This document shows, piece after piece, positions 11,244 to 21,761 of a stretch of DNA of 64,000 nucleotides. The notes below the pieces were generated by a model. That model was not told where the DNA came from and made no database searches. It saw nothing but the letters and a program-made list of their open reading frames with translations. How positions within the stretch are numbered: position 1 is the stretch's first letter; every line of letters begins with the position of its first letter. Origin of the DNA: Trametes villosa. Lineage: Eukaryota > Basidiomycota > Agaricomycetes > Polyporales > Polyporaceae. The stretch spans positions 1,612,001-1,676,000 of the forward strand of contig PUDQ02000003.1 of assembly GCA_002964805.2 (NCBI GenBank). The letters run 5' to 3'. Made by a program: the position numbers and the translations under genes.

Positions 11244-14200
11244 CTACTCATCATCTTCATCGTCCGCAATGACTATTCGAGCCTTCCGCTTCCCTTTCAG
11301 CATTGCGGCCGTCGGTAGATCTTCGTCGTCCGACTGCGCTACAAAGGGCGATCGTGCAACTTCGAGAGCAGTCTCTCCATCAGTCCCAGAGACGTGTGGA
11401 GGGGACGGCGCCGAGGGCTGCACTTCGCTGTCTCCAATAGCGGCGCTCTTCGCGGATTTCTTGCGAGGCCGTGGGCGAGGACGCGGTTTGGCCTTCGACG
11501 GCTCCTCGGCGACATCCTTCGGCGGCGACGTATCCGGAGACCTTCCGCGCTTGGGGCTGCCGAAGACGTCCAGCTCGCTCTCGTCTGAGGATCCATCGCT
11601 CCGCGCGGCCTTCTCCGCATCGGACGCACCATCCCCCTCACCGCCGTCGCCATCACCGTCATCCCCGTCCTTCCCGCCCCGCTTCCTACGCTTCTTGCCA
11701 GCGCCATCCCCGCCCTTCCTCCTGCGCTTCCGCGTCCCGCGCGCGCGCATCGTCGCGGACGCCTGGCCGGTCGCAAGCGCGAGCGCGGCCGTCTTCTCGC
11801 GCAGCGCCTGCTCGCGCGCGAGGAACGCGTCCATGTCGCCGTACTCGGCGTCGCTGTCCTCGATGAACTGCGCGCTCTTGTACTGCTGCGCCTCCTTCTT
11901 CTTCCGCTCCTTCTTCTTCCGCCGCGGCGCGTCCGGGTCGTCCGGGTCCGGCGTGGGCGAGCGCTTCCGGCGCGTGCGCCGCCGCCGCTTGCGCGCGAGG
12001 AGCTCGGCGGGGGACTTGCCCTGCAGGTCGAGCGGCGTCTCGAGGAATTGGGTGATCACGTTGTGCGTGTGCTGCATGTCGGTGGGGAGGACGACGGAGG
12101 GGATGTACCACTCCAGCTCGTCGGCGTCTGGAATACGAACATGTCAGACTATATTCCGCACGTAGCGATAGAGCTCGATGCACCTTCGTCTAAGATCTTG
12201 AAGTTGCAGAGCCGGAACAAGAGCTTCAAGTGTGGGTTCCTGTTCGCGGCCTCTGCCTCCTCGTCACTGACGTAGGGTATCACTGGAGGAGCTTGAGCAA
12301 ACACGCCAAAAACCTCAGAGTATATGAGGCTCACGGTAGTCGTTGATCTTCGCAAGGGCTTCCGCCGACGGCGGCCGGCGCCCAAGCAACGCGTCAGGGT
12401 CGTCCTCGCCCTCACTATCTTCAAGACCCGTCAAATCAATCGCCCCTGACGGCGCGCCGTCCACGTCGTCGATGATCCTCCTCCGATGCGCAATCGCGAG
12501 AGCCAATATCTACGGCCCTGTCAGCCAATCGCCCACAATAACCCCGCAGGGGTGGCTGCTCACCTGCTTGGTCCACTCGACGAGCGTGCGCTGGCCGTTG
12601 TCGACGAGCGCGGCAACGGCGATGCCGATCTGCTCCGTGAGCGAGTACCCCTTCTTGACGGTGACGTCGACGGGGAAGCGGTCGTCGAAGCGCAGCCCCT
12701 CCGGGCGCGGGCCGACCGCGTCGAGCTCGATGCTCGAGAACTGTTTCCAGTGTCCGCGGTTCTTCGGGAAGAACGCCTGTTGTGTCCGCGCGATCAGTTA
12801 GCGAGCACCACAGACAGAAAGGGAGAGGATAAGGAAAGGGAAGGGGGATGGCTGACCTCGACGACGAGGAACGAGTCCTCTGCGACCGCCTTGAAGAACT
12901 TGCGGAGGATGAACGCGATCAGCGCGATCAGGTCCTTGTACGGCTGCTCTTTCGGGAGCGCCTTCTCGTCCGCCAGGATCTGCTTGAACAAGTACAGCGT
13001 CGACACCTACGATAGGTCTCTTGTCAGGCAAGCTTCATAGTCGTACGACAGAAGGGCATATGTGTTTACCATGAAGTAGAGGCCCTCGGCCTTGTGCCGC
13101 ACGGCCTGGCGGTGCATCATACTCACGACGCGCTTCATCTGCTCCGCGCTGCGGAACTCCTTGTAGCGCGCGAGGTACGCGAGCAGCGTGCGCGTCACGT
13201 CCGAGTGCACGAAGCGCTGCGTTGCGAACCATGTTCAGTACACCTGCCATAACACGAGCTGCGAAGAGGCTCTGGACGCGCACCTGCTCGAACTGGTCGA
13301 ACGTGAACATCGTCTCGTCCACGACCTCCTCTTCTGCCTCCTTCCGCGGCTCCTCCTCCTCGACGTCCGGCACGCCCTCTCCTTCCTCCGTCTCCTTCCC
13401 TACACACGAGTCCTCTGTCAGTATCCCGCTCACGCGCAGAAGCAAAAAGAAGGGTACGTGCCACCGCGCTTCTTCTTAGGCTTCGCCTTCCTGCGCACGT
13501 ACATCTCGCCCTGCCGACGCCCCCAGCGCTCGAGCATGCGCAGCAGCGCATACGCGAGGTGCACGCCCGCGTCGAGGTACGCGAGGCTCTGCGTGCCCGG
13601 CTTGTACGTCCGCACGCTCTCGAACGCGAGGTCGAGCACCTCGCCGTTGTACACGATCTGCTGCTGCAGCGTGCGCGCCGCCGCCGCGACGTCTTCTTCT
13701 GCGCTCGCGTCTGCGGAGGCGAAGGGGTCGGGGCCTACGTCGGTGGAGGTGGGGGCGGAGGGAGAGGAGGCCATGGTGTCGAGGACGAGCACGAACTGCG
13801 TGAGACACTCGATGCCCGCCTGGAGCTCTGTCCACATCTTCGGCTACACCCCAAATCATCGTCAGCATCAGCCACATACTTGTGCACAAGTTAGACGGAC
13901 GCGCGCACCTTCTCCTCCTGCGCCTCGCGCATGCGGCGGAGCACCCACACGATCCACCCGCGGTCGATGACGGCCGCGACGAGCCCAAACGCCCAGCGCT
14001 GGCGCGCGCGCTCGCATAGGAAGTACTCGAGGAACCACTTCGCGACGAAGAGCAGGCGGACGTGATCCTTCTCCGCGACCTTTGCGCGCTCCGCCTTGAT
14101 GTCCTTCAGTAGCGACGCGATTAATGCTGCATCCCCCCGTCAGTGCCTCGGTCAAGATAAGAGAACAAGGGGGAAGGGTAGGAGGAAGAGGAGAAGAGGA

Positions 14201-15983
14201 GCGGGGACGTACGATTGAAGCCGCCCTCCACGAACGCGCGCGCAAGGCCCTGGAGGACGACGCGCGCGGCGAGCGAGAGGTGGTCCTCGCGCGCGAGCTC
14301 GTCCGTCTTCTTCGCGCCGCGGTACGTGTTGTGTTTCTTTGCCGCGATCATGTCCAGCGCGCTCCCCGCGTCCTTTGCAAGCGCCTGCTGCTTGTGCAGC
14401 ACGTACGCGCGCGACGGCCCCGCGGCGGGAGGGGCATTCGCGTCGTCTGGCAGGGCATCGGTGTTTGCTGCGGGCTTGGCCTTGGCGGGGTTGAGCTGGA
14501 CGGAGATGGTGGTGCCGAAGCGCGAGTGGCGCGAGGTGGCTTTGCGGAGGAGCTCGCGCTTGCGCTGGTCCTCGACTGCAAGCAGGCTTTGGAGGGCTTT
14601 TGTGGATTGCTGTGAGTGTGTCAGGTTGGCATCAGTTCGTATGCAAGAGCTTATTCGACGCGCAGGGACCGACGCGATGCGCGGGCGTATGGACTGCTTG
14701 CCGCGGGCGTGTGCACGAGAGGGATACGGGGCCCTATGCGCGTATGAATGAGGCAGTGGGCACAAGCACGAGCGGTGCGGGCGCATGTATGATCTACGGT
14801 ATGACACCGACACGTGCAGACGCGTACGACGCGGTACGAGATGGACGCCTCCAGCCCGCACATCCAGGGCGAGGTCGGGGACAGCGGGTATGGCCAACGA
14901 GCGCGTAGAGTGACACGCTAGGCCTGCTCGACCACAAGCGAGGGGAAGTGTGTTCCCGGTGGGTCTAACTTGGACGACCACTTACCACTGCGTTCACACT
15001 CGAGTCCGCGACAGCGCCTACGCCTCACTGAGTTGCGCCCGCGTCGTTCACGTCTGCACTATCTTCGCGCTTGTACCCTCTTCTTCACTCATGCCTCTCC
15101 ACACGGCTCAAGCCCGCGAGACAAAACGCGGTGCGAGTGAACTCTATAGACTCGTACTCACCTTTTCTTGGTCGCTCGCCAAAGAAGAGGGCTTGACTCC
15201 GCGGAAGAGCAGGTAGAAGATCTCGAGGATGACAGTATTCCACTGATTGAACATCGCGTCTCCCGCATTCGACGCGATCGTGAGCAGCAGGTCGATGAAG
15301 TGCGAGTCGGAGAGCGCCTTGATGAGCTTGCTCTGCAGCGCTGAAAACTCGGCCTGGTCCGCGCTCCCGTGCATGTTCGGCGGGGGGTCCTTGATGAACG
15401 CGAGGTTGCGGATGAGGTGCAGGACGACGTTCACGATCTGCACGTCGCGCTCCGTGCGCTCCTTCACATCGCGCGCGAGACAAGGAAGCGTGATCGCGAG
15501 CAGCGCCTGGAGCACGCCCGGGCGGAGCAGCGCGGCCTTGTAGCTGAGGTGCGCGAGGAGGAGCTGCGTGTAGTCCGTGCCGCGGTCCACCTCGTCGTCC
15601 AGCTCCTTCAGCTCCTCCGCGAGGTCGATCGGCCAGGTCATGGCCGTCATAAGGTCCGCGCACGCAACCGCGCGCTTGTCGTCGACGAGGCCCTTGCCCG
15701 CGGTCTCGAGGAGGATGGGGACGAGGTCGTTCGGGAGGAGGCGCGTCGCCCAGAAGATGCGCGCGACGGTGCGGTCGTCGTCGGTATCATCCTTGCGCCA
15801 GTACTTCTTGAGGTCCTTGAGACAGCCGTAGCAGTCGTCTCCGAGGCGGTAGACGGATCCCTCGATGCCGCCGAGGGCGTCGACGACGCTGCGGATGGGC
15901 GGCTCGAGGATGGCGCGGCGGTCGACATAGGGCTCGTCGCCGGACTCGCCGTCGGAGAGGGATATCGCCTCGTCATCCGACAT
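11244..15983 (-). CDS. TOF1: Tof1/Swi1 (Timeless) replication fork protection protein
   Basis: Timeless-family subunit of the fork protection complex (with Csm3/Swi3), which stabilises stalled replication forks, supports checkpoint signalling and sister-chromatid cohesion in the nucleus. Eleven exons can be joined in phase: 15983-15162, 14609-14213, 14126-13909, 13843-13465, 13399-13284, 13216-13070, 13006-12857, 12776-12564, 12509-12335, 12291-12184 and 12127-11244, giving about 1,202 residues, near the usual family length. The N-terminal Timeless domain has AILEPPIRSVVDALGG, CLKDLKKYWRKDD, RAVACADLMTAMTWPIDL and LHLIRNLAFIKDP. It is followed by the diagnostic SRHSRFGTT and later the LLFVAKWFLEYFL and EGLYFM segments. 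The C-terminal exon is charged, with KRRRR and KKKERKKK runs, and ends in an acidic ADDEDDE. Intron 1 is 552 nt, ten times the local norm. Divergent to SLX1. Confidence 0.93.
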
Positions 15984-16677
15984 AGTAGATGAACTAAGAG
16001 GAGGTCGGGCCTGCAGGGAGCAGAAAGGCGCGCGGTGGCGACGAGAAAGAAGGCGGCGAGGGCGAGCGTGACGATGGCGGGCAGCAGCTCAGCAGCTCAG
16101 GCGCGTCGACATGCCGTGACGAGCTGTGATGCTCGCGTTACGTCACGCGACAGTCACGCTTCCTCGATTCTGTCGCCGCTTAGCGCTCACGAGAGGCTTC
16201 AGCCTTCAAGTTAGTCCACCAGCAATATTGGTAGTATCCCAAGGATCGATACAGCTCTTTCACTTGCAAAGTAGCCGTGCCAAGCACCGTACCTATATAC
16301 CAAAGTATCAAACGCATCTAGGCACCAGGGACCAAGCATTTAATCATCAGCTCTCCAACCTATGCTGACCCCGGCATCAATAGATCCGCAAAGACAAGCC
16401 TCACTCGAAGTTGTGGCAAGTGTCCGAGCCACGCGTACGGTGATTCCGGGAGACCTCTTCTCCGTAAGTTTGCACTGCGGGAGCAAGACTCAGCTCATAT
16501 CAACTAACTCACTTGTGCTCTACCAGGTGTCATGCTCAGACAAGAGACCGTCATCAACCTCCACTTGTAGACTTTGTAGTTGCCACCAACTCGGAAGGAG
16601 CGACTCTCCGAGTCCGCCCCCGAACTGAGGCCCGTTCACGCCACTAAATACGGTCTCGACTGAAGTAATATCACAAC
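15984..16677. other. bidirectional upstream region of TOF1 and SLX1
   Basis: About 690 bp between two divergent genome-maintenance genes. No supported gene inside; probably holds both promoters and 5' UTRs. Confidence 0.55.
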
Positions 16678-18843
16678 ATGCCGCGCGCGGCCCGGTCCAC
16701 CCTCGTCGACCACCGATTCCCGGCGTTCTATGCCTGCTATCTGCTCAAGAGTGTGCGCACACCCAGGGCGACGGCGTACGTGCTTCGCACGCTCATAGAC
16801 GCATCCACTCGACCTCAAACACTAATACTAACAAACCGCTTCACAGCACATACATAGGCAGCACCCCGAGCCCGCCTCGCCGCATCCGGTAGCTCCCCCT
16901 CTCGCCCTGTTAATTATCCGGGAAGTTGAAGCTAAAGACTGCAACGGCGTTTTGCAGACAGCACAACGGAGAAATCTCGCAGGGCGCGTGGAAGACGAAG
17001 CACAGCCGACCGTGGGTGATGCAGATGATCGTGCACGGCTTCCCCTCCAAGCTCGCCGCGCTGCAGTTCGAGTGGGCGTGGCAGCACCCGTACATCTCGC
17101 GCCACTTGCGCGATGACGACGGGAAGGCGATGTTCAACAGCAGCGGAAGATTCAAGTACCTCAACACCAACGTCAAGTGCGCGTCTATCTACTATAGAGT
17201 CGCGAGAGGAGCACGCTGACGATGTGCGCTGGGCAGAGTCGCAAGGAGCATGGTGTCGTCGCACCCGTACAACACGTGGCCGCTAAGCGTGAAGATCTTC
17301 ACCGAGGAGGCTGCGAAGATCTGGGATGTGGCCGCGAAGGACGCGTCCATCCCCGCGCTGCCCGAAGGCCTGACCGTCTCGCTCGAATACGAGGGCGTAG
17401 ACGGGAAGTCGGAGAATGCCGGCTCCGGGCGGGTCGGTCCCATCGATGTCATGGACGGTGCGTGTCCACTTCCACCGCCGTGTCTCTATCATCGTGTTTG
17501 GTACTCATGCGTACATAACGCGATGTTGTTCAGTCGCGTTCACGTCCGCACATTTGCGCAAAGCTACGTCCGTGTTTACCGCGGACAGCCACCTGCGATG
17601 CTCTGTTTGCCACCAGGCGATCCCTCACGACGCGGTGCGCACCCATACCCTCCTCAGCCTTAACTCCCATTTTGAGCTCATCTTCCACGCATCTAGGATA
17701 CCCTCACCACTGCGCTCTGCCCGGCAGGCGACTGCACATCCGTCGCGCACCTCGCCTGCCTCTCGCGCGCTTTCCTCTCCGCCTCGCCCTCCGCCTCCTC
17801 GGACGTCATCCCGCGCGGCGGCACCTGCAACGCGTGCGACACGTACGTCCTCTGGGGGAACGTCGTCCGTGGCTGCTACCGGCGGCATCAGGGCGGCGCG
17901 ACGCCCGAGAACGAGCCGGAGGAAGAGGAGCCGGACGATCAGGAGGACGGGCTCAGCATGGATGCGGGCGAGCTGGAGCTAGAGGGGGGCGCCTCCCAAC
18001 CTGCGTCTCAACCACCTCCTGTTTCACAACCTACGAAGGCGAAGGCAGCGACGAAGTCCAAGGAGAAGGCTACGGCGAAGAGGAAGTCCAAGGCGAAGAC
18101 GACGGGAACGGGAGCCGCACAGCCCCAGCCGAGGGGGCGCCCTCCGAAACCGAAGCCCGCCTCGTTCTCGACCGTGGCGTCGCACGCGTTGAGCGATGAA
18201 GAGCAGGAACGCTTCGATCTCGATGCGATCAGCAGCGGTGACGAGGAGGACTCCGACGAGGATCTTCCGTGGATGCGCCCACACGCGCACTCGAACCTCC
18301 CTTCGCGCTCTGCACCGTCCGCCACCACCGTGTCTCACGCGAACTCGGGGCCTGCGATACTTACGCGCAAGCCAACCTCTCAAACGATTGCGAGTGGGTC
18401 GACACGCAACGCCATCGTTGAAGATCGCGCGGCGGGTTCGATCACGGCGCCTGGAAGCGCAGCGGAGGGGCGTGTACGCCCTAGCTCCTCAAGGTTCGTT
18501 CTCATGTCAGCCGTTTGCTTCTTGCCATCCATCTCAGGGATTTGCTCGCGATGACAGGGACAGCCACGGTGGGTCGCGGGCGCCTGGGGCGTCACGAGGC
18601 ATCCACACGAACGCTGCCCGGGCTCTTGCCCGCGGTGAAATCCCCGAGGAAGCGTTCTCCCCAGAGCGGCCGAGGATTCTCGCCGAAAGCTCTGTCCCAG
18701 CGGGGGGTGCACCGCGACCGCTCAGGCCGTTTCCCGAGCTTCCGTCGCTTTCAGAACCACAGCCACCGTCGCCTGCAGAACGTCGAAGACGGCATCGTGT
18801 TCCGCTTGATAATGAGGTTGTCGAGGTTTCCGACTCTGACTAA
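16678..18843 (+). CDS. SLX1: Slx1 structure-specific endonuclease subunit
   Basis: GIY-YIG nuclease that, with Slx4, cuts branched DNA such as Holliday junctions and flaps in the nucleus. Seven exons join in phase: 16678-16775, 16847-16888, 16958-17176, 17237-17457, 17534-17634, 17697-18473 and 18538-18843 (587 residues). The nuclease domain shows FYACYLLKS (17-25), TYIGST (34-39), the catalytic arginine region PPRRIRQHNG (42-51) and the catalytic glutamate in [10 protein letters not shown] (E85). A RING/PHD-type zinc module follows (CSVC at 216-219, then spaced Cys/His to GTCNACDTY and CYRR). The C-terminal third is long, acidic and basic in turn, and ends EVVEVSDSD, which resembles a SUMO-interacting motif with an acidic flank. 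Most fungal Slx1 proteins are shorter, so the extension is notable. The last intron was placed to keep phase; an alternative donor at 18494 would change the C-terminus. Confidence 0.92.
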
Positions 18844-19820
18844 TGGTAAGCACGAGCCCCGGTACGTGATCACCGCCGTTCGCGACGCTCTCCGAACGCT
18901 CAATCTTGCTTTCTTCCAGCAAGCGATCCGCGCGCCATATTCAGGTGCTCAGCGGCCGTAAGTACTTCACCCGTCCCTGGGCCTGTAAATACAGCAGCGG
19001 CACAATCACGATCGCTCTATATACGTGAGTTCCGCCCCATGTCCTTCGCGCTTCCGCGGACAGCCCCGCCCCTGTGGGGAAGGCCCATTGCTCGGAGTTT
19101 GCGCGCACCTCCTTCGCGCGCGTGATGGAATCGCACACCTTGACTACAGCGTGGCTTCTGACGGACGCCCGCGGGGCGTGCATCTGCAGGTGCGTGATAC
19201 ATCCACCTCGCGGCCGCGCTCACGCACGCAGGTGGGCGCGCACTGATGAAGCCGACTCCGGTGAATGCGTTCTTGAAGTCCGCCTGGTGATGGACGGCTC
19301 GCCTGCTCGTGTGCGGGAGCCAGTGGCGTCGCTCGACTGGGGCTTCGTTCTGTTGGCCTCGGGGTTCGTCCCACGTTATACTACTCCGCTCCGGGTGCTG
19401 GGCCGGAGGACCCTGCACTGCCTGCAGCGTCTTCAGCGGCGGTGCACGAACTTCGAAGACAGGAAGCATCGAGGACGTTGCGAATGCGGCGACAAGAGCA
19501 TCAGCACGAGCACGATCGTCAATCCCCTGCTGTCCGTCTTATAGGACAGCGATTCCAGACACCTCGGTGGGCTGTCTGACCCCTTGTCCGCCGAGGCCGA
19601 AGACACAAGATTCAGTCTGACGAGACGTTCCGCCGATTCTGCGCACTGCGGTAAGTGACCGCCCCCGAAGCCGCAGGCCCCGAGCCCGGTGACTGACGCT
19701 GGCATGCTGCAGGTTTCACTAGGATCCTGCTCGCAGCTCCGGTCGGCAGTAGTCGATGGCATCGCCCACACCCACGCCCACGCTCACGCCCCCGCCCTTG
19801 CCGCGCGCCCGCACCCAGCA
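18844..19820. other. no clear gene; possible exons of an unrecognised gene
   Basis: Scattered open segments on both strands and one strong intron-like pair (donor gtaagtgacc at about 19651, acceptor catgctgcag at about 19712) suggest transcription on the plus strand, but no consistent protein could be assembled. Confidence 0.3.
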
Positions 19821-20238
19821 ATGCAGCAATCACGGCGATACAGCGCCTCTAGCGCGGTCACCGCGTCTTCATATTATCCGTACCGGCAGTCGTTCACAGA
19901 GGTCCGCAACGGCCAGGAATACGTGTCTGTGCTCCCGGTGCGGTGGTGCGTGCCTGGATCATCGGGTATGTGCGTGCTGACTCCTGCTCGCGGGGCGCGG
20001 TTCGCGCAGCCCATGACGACAGAGGAGGATCTGCTTCAGGAGGGACTGCTGGATGACTCCGAGGCGGACCGCGAGCGCGCGCCGAAGCCGCGCGGCAAGA
20101 TACTCCGCGCGATTGTCGTAAGTCCCGGTCGGCCGTGCTATGACACAGTCAATCCTCGACCTCCGGTGGCTCATGCGTTTTCAGGCTCTTGTGCAACAAT
20201 TGCGCCAACGACTGAAACGTGGCCACAGAGGGAGATGA
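19821..20238 (+). CDS. candidate small spliced protein, unknown
   Basis: Not recognised. A reading of MQQSRRYSASS, an intron at 19938-20009 (gtgcgg...cgcag, branch gctgact), the acidic exon PMTTEEDLLQEGLLDDSEA, a second intron at 20118-20184 (gtaagt...ttttcag) and the basic end LVQQLRQRLKRGHRGR gives about 93 residues in consistent phase. The acidic-then-basic pattern, the good second intron and the normal stop argue for a real 3' end. The 5' end is unsure and exons may lie upstream as far as 19250. Confidence 0.35.
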
Positions 20239-21170
20239 CACAGCCCAGCTGTGCTGCCCGTCCCGCGATGGTGTCCTTCGCGCCCAAGTCGGTCGAGGTG
20301 GCGCGTTCACCGTTAACGTTCAAAACCCCAGTTTGCTGCCATTTCACACACCAGCCACCTCCTGAGCACGTTGATCTTCGTTATAGGATACTGGCCATAG
20401 TGTATGGATATACCTTTGACACAAGAGGTGCGAATGCATATTTTTCGCTTGATTGTACTTGGCAAGGCCGCCAGGCACCTCTCACCACTCGACCAGAGTG
20501 ATCTTCCGGCAAGTAAGCCGGCTTCACGGGTACGAAATACTGAATGGCAGCTGCGGACGTCCTGTCAAGATGCCACGCTTGTAGATCAGCAGCTAACGGT
20601 GGCCGCCGTGTGGCGGGAGCCTCGTAAGAAACTCCGGTCTCTAAACTCCGATCAGAATGTTTGCAGACTGGAAGTACCAGTGTCTGCTTCTTCAATATCG
20701 GCTCTTTCGTGCGTGAGCACATCCCCGCGGTATGCGCATCATCCCTTCAGACACCCCGCTGACATCTTCTGCCCAGGTTCTCGGAGGCTCGAACAGCCTT
20801 TGACGATGGGAGATCTTGCAGACCAACGCAGCCGATCCGCGCTGGTTTGGGGACGGTATGTTGCAATGTCAGAACTCTCAGATCAACCACCTCTGACTCG
20901 GGCTGCATCCGCTGGGTGCTTTGCAGTTCCCCTTTGCGATCACCGGCGCTGTACGAGAGCGCACCGCCACCTTCCCATTTGTCCACGTCGTGATATTCCG
21001 TAGGGTCAGGACGTGCCTAGTCATGGACACTGGACACAAATCATCCACTAGCAGAGCCCGGAGAGACCCGGTGAGTTGACCGCCGCCAGGGCGCCGACCG
21101 TCGGGTATAACTTGGCATGGTATGGAGGACACTAAAAGCAAATTCGCAGTGGCGTACGGGCCTACGGCGA
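20239..21170. other. intergenic, left flank of the 7.2 kb transposon
   Basis: No supported gene. Ends with the left copy of the 8 bp target duplication. Confidence 0.5.
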
Positions 21171-21178
21171 GGGGAAAG
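21171..21178. repeat. target-site duplication, left copy (ggggaaag)
   Basis: Eight bases directly before the left inverted repeat; the same eight bases follow the right inverted repeat at 28392-28399. Confidence 0.85.
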
Positions 21179-21211
21179 AGGACCCCTGACAATAAGTGGG
21201 CATGCCTGATG
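21179..21211 (+). repeat. left terminal inverted repeat
   Basis: 33 bp, first 15 bases identical to the reverse complement of the right end, then 14 of 18. Its inner end (gcctgatg) is also the first unit of the subterminal repeat series. Confidence 0.87.
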
Positions 21212-21353
21212 GTCATCCGGACAACTTTTGCCCTCCTGTGGGGGGGACGCCTGTTGCCATCCGGACAAATCGAGTTTTCGACGCCCAAAACCCTGTTGGG
21301 TTTACCCAGACATATACCCCCAGACACCTGGCACGCCTGTTGGGGTCCGGACA
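21204..21353 (+). repeat. left subterminal direct repeats
   Basis: Four units start at 21204, 21249, 21291 and 21334 (spacing 42-45 bp), each with a gcctgwtg core followed by atccggac or a variant. Arrays of this sort commonly serve as transposase-binding sites; that role is inferred here. Confidence 0.75.
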
Positions 21354-21761
21354 CGGCGCCTAACTCCAGAGCGGGCCGGGTCAGCCGGGAGGGTGGCGTT
21401 CCAGACTCTGTAAGGCTGGCGCCTGCTGACGCTCCCGTTTTGAGGCAGCGCGTGCGACATCATCTTCGATTTCGATAGATAGACTTTATGATGTACGATT
21501 TTGGTGGATGTCTTCGTATGGATCCGTCACAGGCCTGAATGTTACTGATACGAATGAACGAGCACGCACTTCAGGATATTGTGCAGCTGTCTACTATCCC
21601 GAGCCCCATGTCGGTAGGAGTGTAGTATTCGGCTAGATTTCGAGGTTGCCATGTCACTGGCAGGGTCAAGGAGCTGGCGTGTTGGTTGTGATACACGGGT
21701 CAGTCGACCGTACCATCATCCCTAATCCCTCCCTTGCTGCTTACCCCGCCTGCTATACTCA

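Noticed and set aside
11269..12165. Plus-strand 298-residue open frame with acidic and arginine-rich composition
   Set aside because: Antisense shadow of the charged TOF1 C-terminal exon; the minus-strand frame matches the family and joins ten upstream exons in phase.
13188..13970. Plus-strand 260-residue frame
   Set aside because: Crosses several TOF1 exons and introns on the other strand; no family resemblance.
15144..15161. Continuation of TOF1 exon 1 into VSTSL before a stop
   Set aside because: gtgagtac is a good donor and the family sequence resumes in phase at 14609.
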